Shown piece after piece: positions 12,374-13,143 of a stretch of DNA of 13,143 nt (position 1 is its first letter; the number at the start of each line of letters is the position of its first letter). The stretch lies in the NCBI GenBank assembly GCA_002343845.1, contig DDSQ01000056.1, positions 60,853 to 73,995 on the forward strand. Direction: 5' to 3'. Both the position numbers and the translations under genes were made by a program. Under the pieces are notes generated by a model, which searched no databases, was not told where the DNA came from, and saw nothing but the letters and a program-made list of their open reading frames with translations. The stretch is from Planctomycetes bacterium UBA2386 (GTDB taxonomy: Bacteria > Planctomycetota > UBA1135 > UBA2386).

Positions 12374-13143
12374 ATGGACGTCATGACGATCGTGCTGTTC
12401 TGCGTCGGCCTCGCCGTCCTCGTCGTCGGGGCGAACTGGCTGGTGAAGGGCGCCTCCCGCCTGGCCGCTGCCGCCGGCGTCTCCGCGCTGGTGATCGGCC
12501 TCACCGTGGTCGCGTTCGGCACCAGCGCCCCCGAGCTCGCGGTCAGCGTGCAGTCGGCGTGGTCGGGGCAGGCCGACATGGCGGTCGGCAACGTCGTCGG
12601 CAGCAACGTCTTCAACGTGCTGTTCATCCTCGGCGCGTCGGCGCTGATCACGCCGCTGCTGGTGGCGCAGCAGCTCGTGCGCCGCGACGTGCCGATCATG
12701 ATCGTGCTGTCGGTGGGGCTGTGGCTGATCGCGCGCGACGGGCAGCTGACGCGCATCGACGGCATCGCGATGGTCGCGCTCCTCGTCGTCTACACGGTCT
12801 GGATCATCCGCGTCAGCCGTCGCGAGACGAAGGCCGTCGAGGCCGAGTACGAAGCGGAGTACGGCGCCGCCGAGGCGGCGAAGTCCTCGGTGCTCGTGAA
12901 CGTCGGCTTCGTGCTGGCCGGACTGGCGATGCTGGTGATCGGCTCGAACTGGCTGGTCGACGGCGCGGTCGCGTTCGCGCGCTGGGCCGGCGTCGACGAG
13001 GTCACGGTGAGCCTGACGATCGTCGCGGCCGGCACGTCGCTGCCCGAAGTCGCGACGTCGATCACGGCGGCACTCCGTGGCGAACGCGACATCGCGGTCG
13101 GCAACGTCGTCGGCAGCAACATCTTCAACGTGCTGTTCATCCT
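12374..13143 (+). CDS. yrbG: Sodium/calcium exchanger family protein (YrbG-type CaCA), 3' end missing
   Basis: The frame runs from ATG at 12374 off the right edge, with 256 residues visible. Full-length relatives are a little over 300 residues. It is an inner-membrane cation antiporter of the CaCA superfamily. The two inverted alpha repeats are clear: GLTVVAFGTSAPEL (42-55) with GNVVGSNVFN (72-81), and SLTIVAAGTSLPEV (213-226) with GNVVGSNIFN (243-252). The GTSxPE acidic residues are the expected ion ligands, Glu54 and Glu225. Hydrophobic helices surround each repeat. A charged cytoplasmic loop rich in Glu and Ala (about 149-171) lies between the halves. A second in-frame ATG at 12383 is possible. 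No Shine-Dalgarno site is seen. Whether Na, K or H exchanges for Ca cannot be decided. Confidence 0.92.
   Translation, partial: MDVMTIVLFCVGLAVLVVGANWLVKGASRLAAAAGVSALVIGLTVVAFGTSAPELAVSVQSAWSGQADMAVGNVVGSNVFNVLFILGASALITPLLVAQQLVRRDVPIMIVLSVGLWLIARDGQLTRIDGIAMVALLVVYTVWIIRVSRRETKAVEAEYEAEYGAAEAAKSSVLVNVGFVLAGLAMLVIGSNWLVDGAVAFARWAGVDEVTVSLTIVAAGTSLPEVATSITAALRGERDIAVGNVVGSNIFNVLFI
12574..12630 (+). repeat. Intragenic direct repeat, copy 1 (alpha-1 motif of the exchanger)
   Basis: This 57-base segment matches 13087-13143 at 55 positions. It encodes DMAVGNVVGSNVFNVLFI and the first two bases of the next codon. The offset of 513 bases (171 codons) keeps frame. Confidence 0.85.
13087..13143 (+). 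repeat. Intragenic direct repeat, copy 2 (alpha-2 motif of the exchanger)
   Basis: This is the second copy of the 57-base repeat, encoding DIAVGNVVGSNIFNVLFI. It differs from copy 1 by two bases, both amino-acid changing (Met/Ile and Val/Ile). It ends at the window edge, so its true extent is not visible. Confidence 0.85.

Noticed and set aside
1..13143. CRISPR array, insertion sequence, prophage or integrase in the window
   Set aside because: No regularly spaced direct repeats, no terminal inverted repeats with a transposase and no phage-type genes were seen. Composition looks uniform throughout.

Overview
This window is very GC-rich, densely coded DNA, probably from a Gram-negative-type bacterium. 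The ribosomal protein L33 variant, the scarcity of Shine-Dalgarno sites, the anchored helical-repeat protein and a small cysteine-rich secreted protein would fit Planctomycetota. That assignment is an inference from protein flavour only. No phage, transposon, CRISPR, rRNA or tRNA signal was seen. Ten complete genes and two edge-truncated genes account for nearly all of the sequence.

Region 1 (1-5903, plus strand) is part of a surface-polysaccharide locus. An AsnB-type amidotransferase enters from the left edge. It is followed by a GT4-like glycosyltransferase and three enzymes resembling WbpD, WbpE and WbpB. Together the last three can turn UDP-N-acetylglucosaminuronate into UDP-2,3-diacetamido-2,3-dideoxyglucuronate: oxidation at C3 (WbpB), amination (WbpE) and N-acetylation (WbpD). 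All four junctions are 4-base stop/start overlaps, so the genes should be co-transcribed and translationally coupled. The 6-dehydrogenase that makes the substrate (WbpA) and any 2-epimerase (WbpI) are not in the window. The AsnB protein may amidate a uronic acid carboxylate, giving a uronamide.

Region 2 (5912-8677, minus strand) is a three-gene acyl-CoA operon: short-chain dehydrogenase, crotonase-family enzyme, acyl-CoA dehydrogenase. It converges on region 1 with an 8-base gap that lies inside an inverted repeat. The crotonase carries an Asp-centred motif like PaaG-type isomerases rather than the two-Glu hydratase motif.

Region 3 (8678-9111) holds a perfect 13-bp GC-rich hairpin with a following pyrimidine tract, a 16-bp palindrome, and rpmG, which encodes an L33 that has lost three of the four zinc-ligand positions.

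Region 4 (9122-11070, minus strand) holds a membrane-anchored HEAT-like helical repeat protein and, upstream of it, a small secreted protein with six cysteines. These two genes have the only clear AAGGAG ribosome binding sites in the window. A probable terminator separates them.

Region 5 (11221-13143) holds an extended-SDR sugar epimerase/reductase on the minus strand, diverging from a YrbG-type sodium/calcium exchanger on the plus strand that runs off the right edge inside its second alpha repeat.

I see no clear evidence of a wholly new system. The most checkable leads are the AsnB-linked diacetamido-uronate module, the hairpin and palindrome ahead of rpmG, the crotonase active-site change and the cysteine-rich secreted protein.
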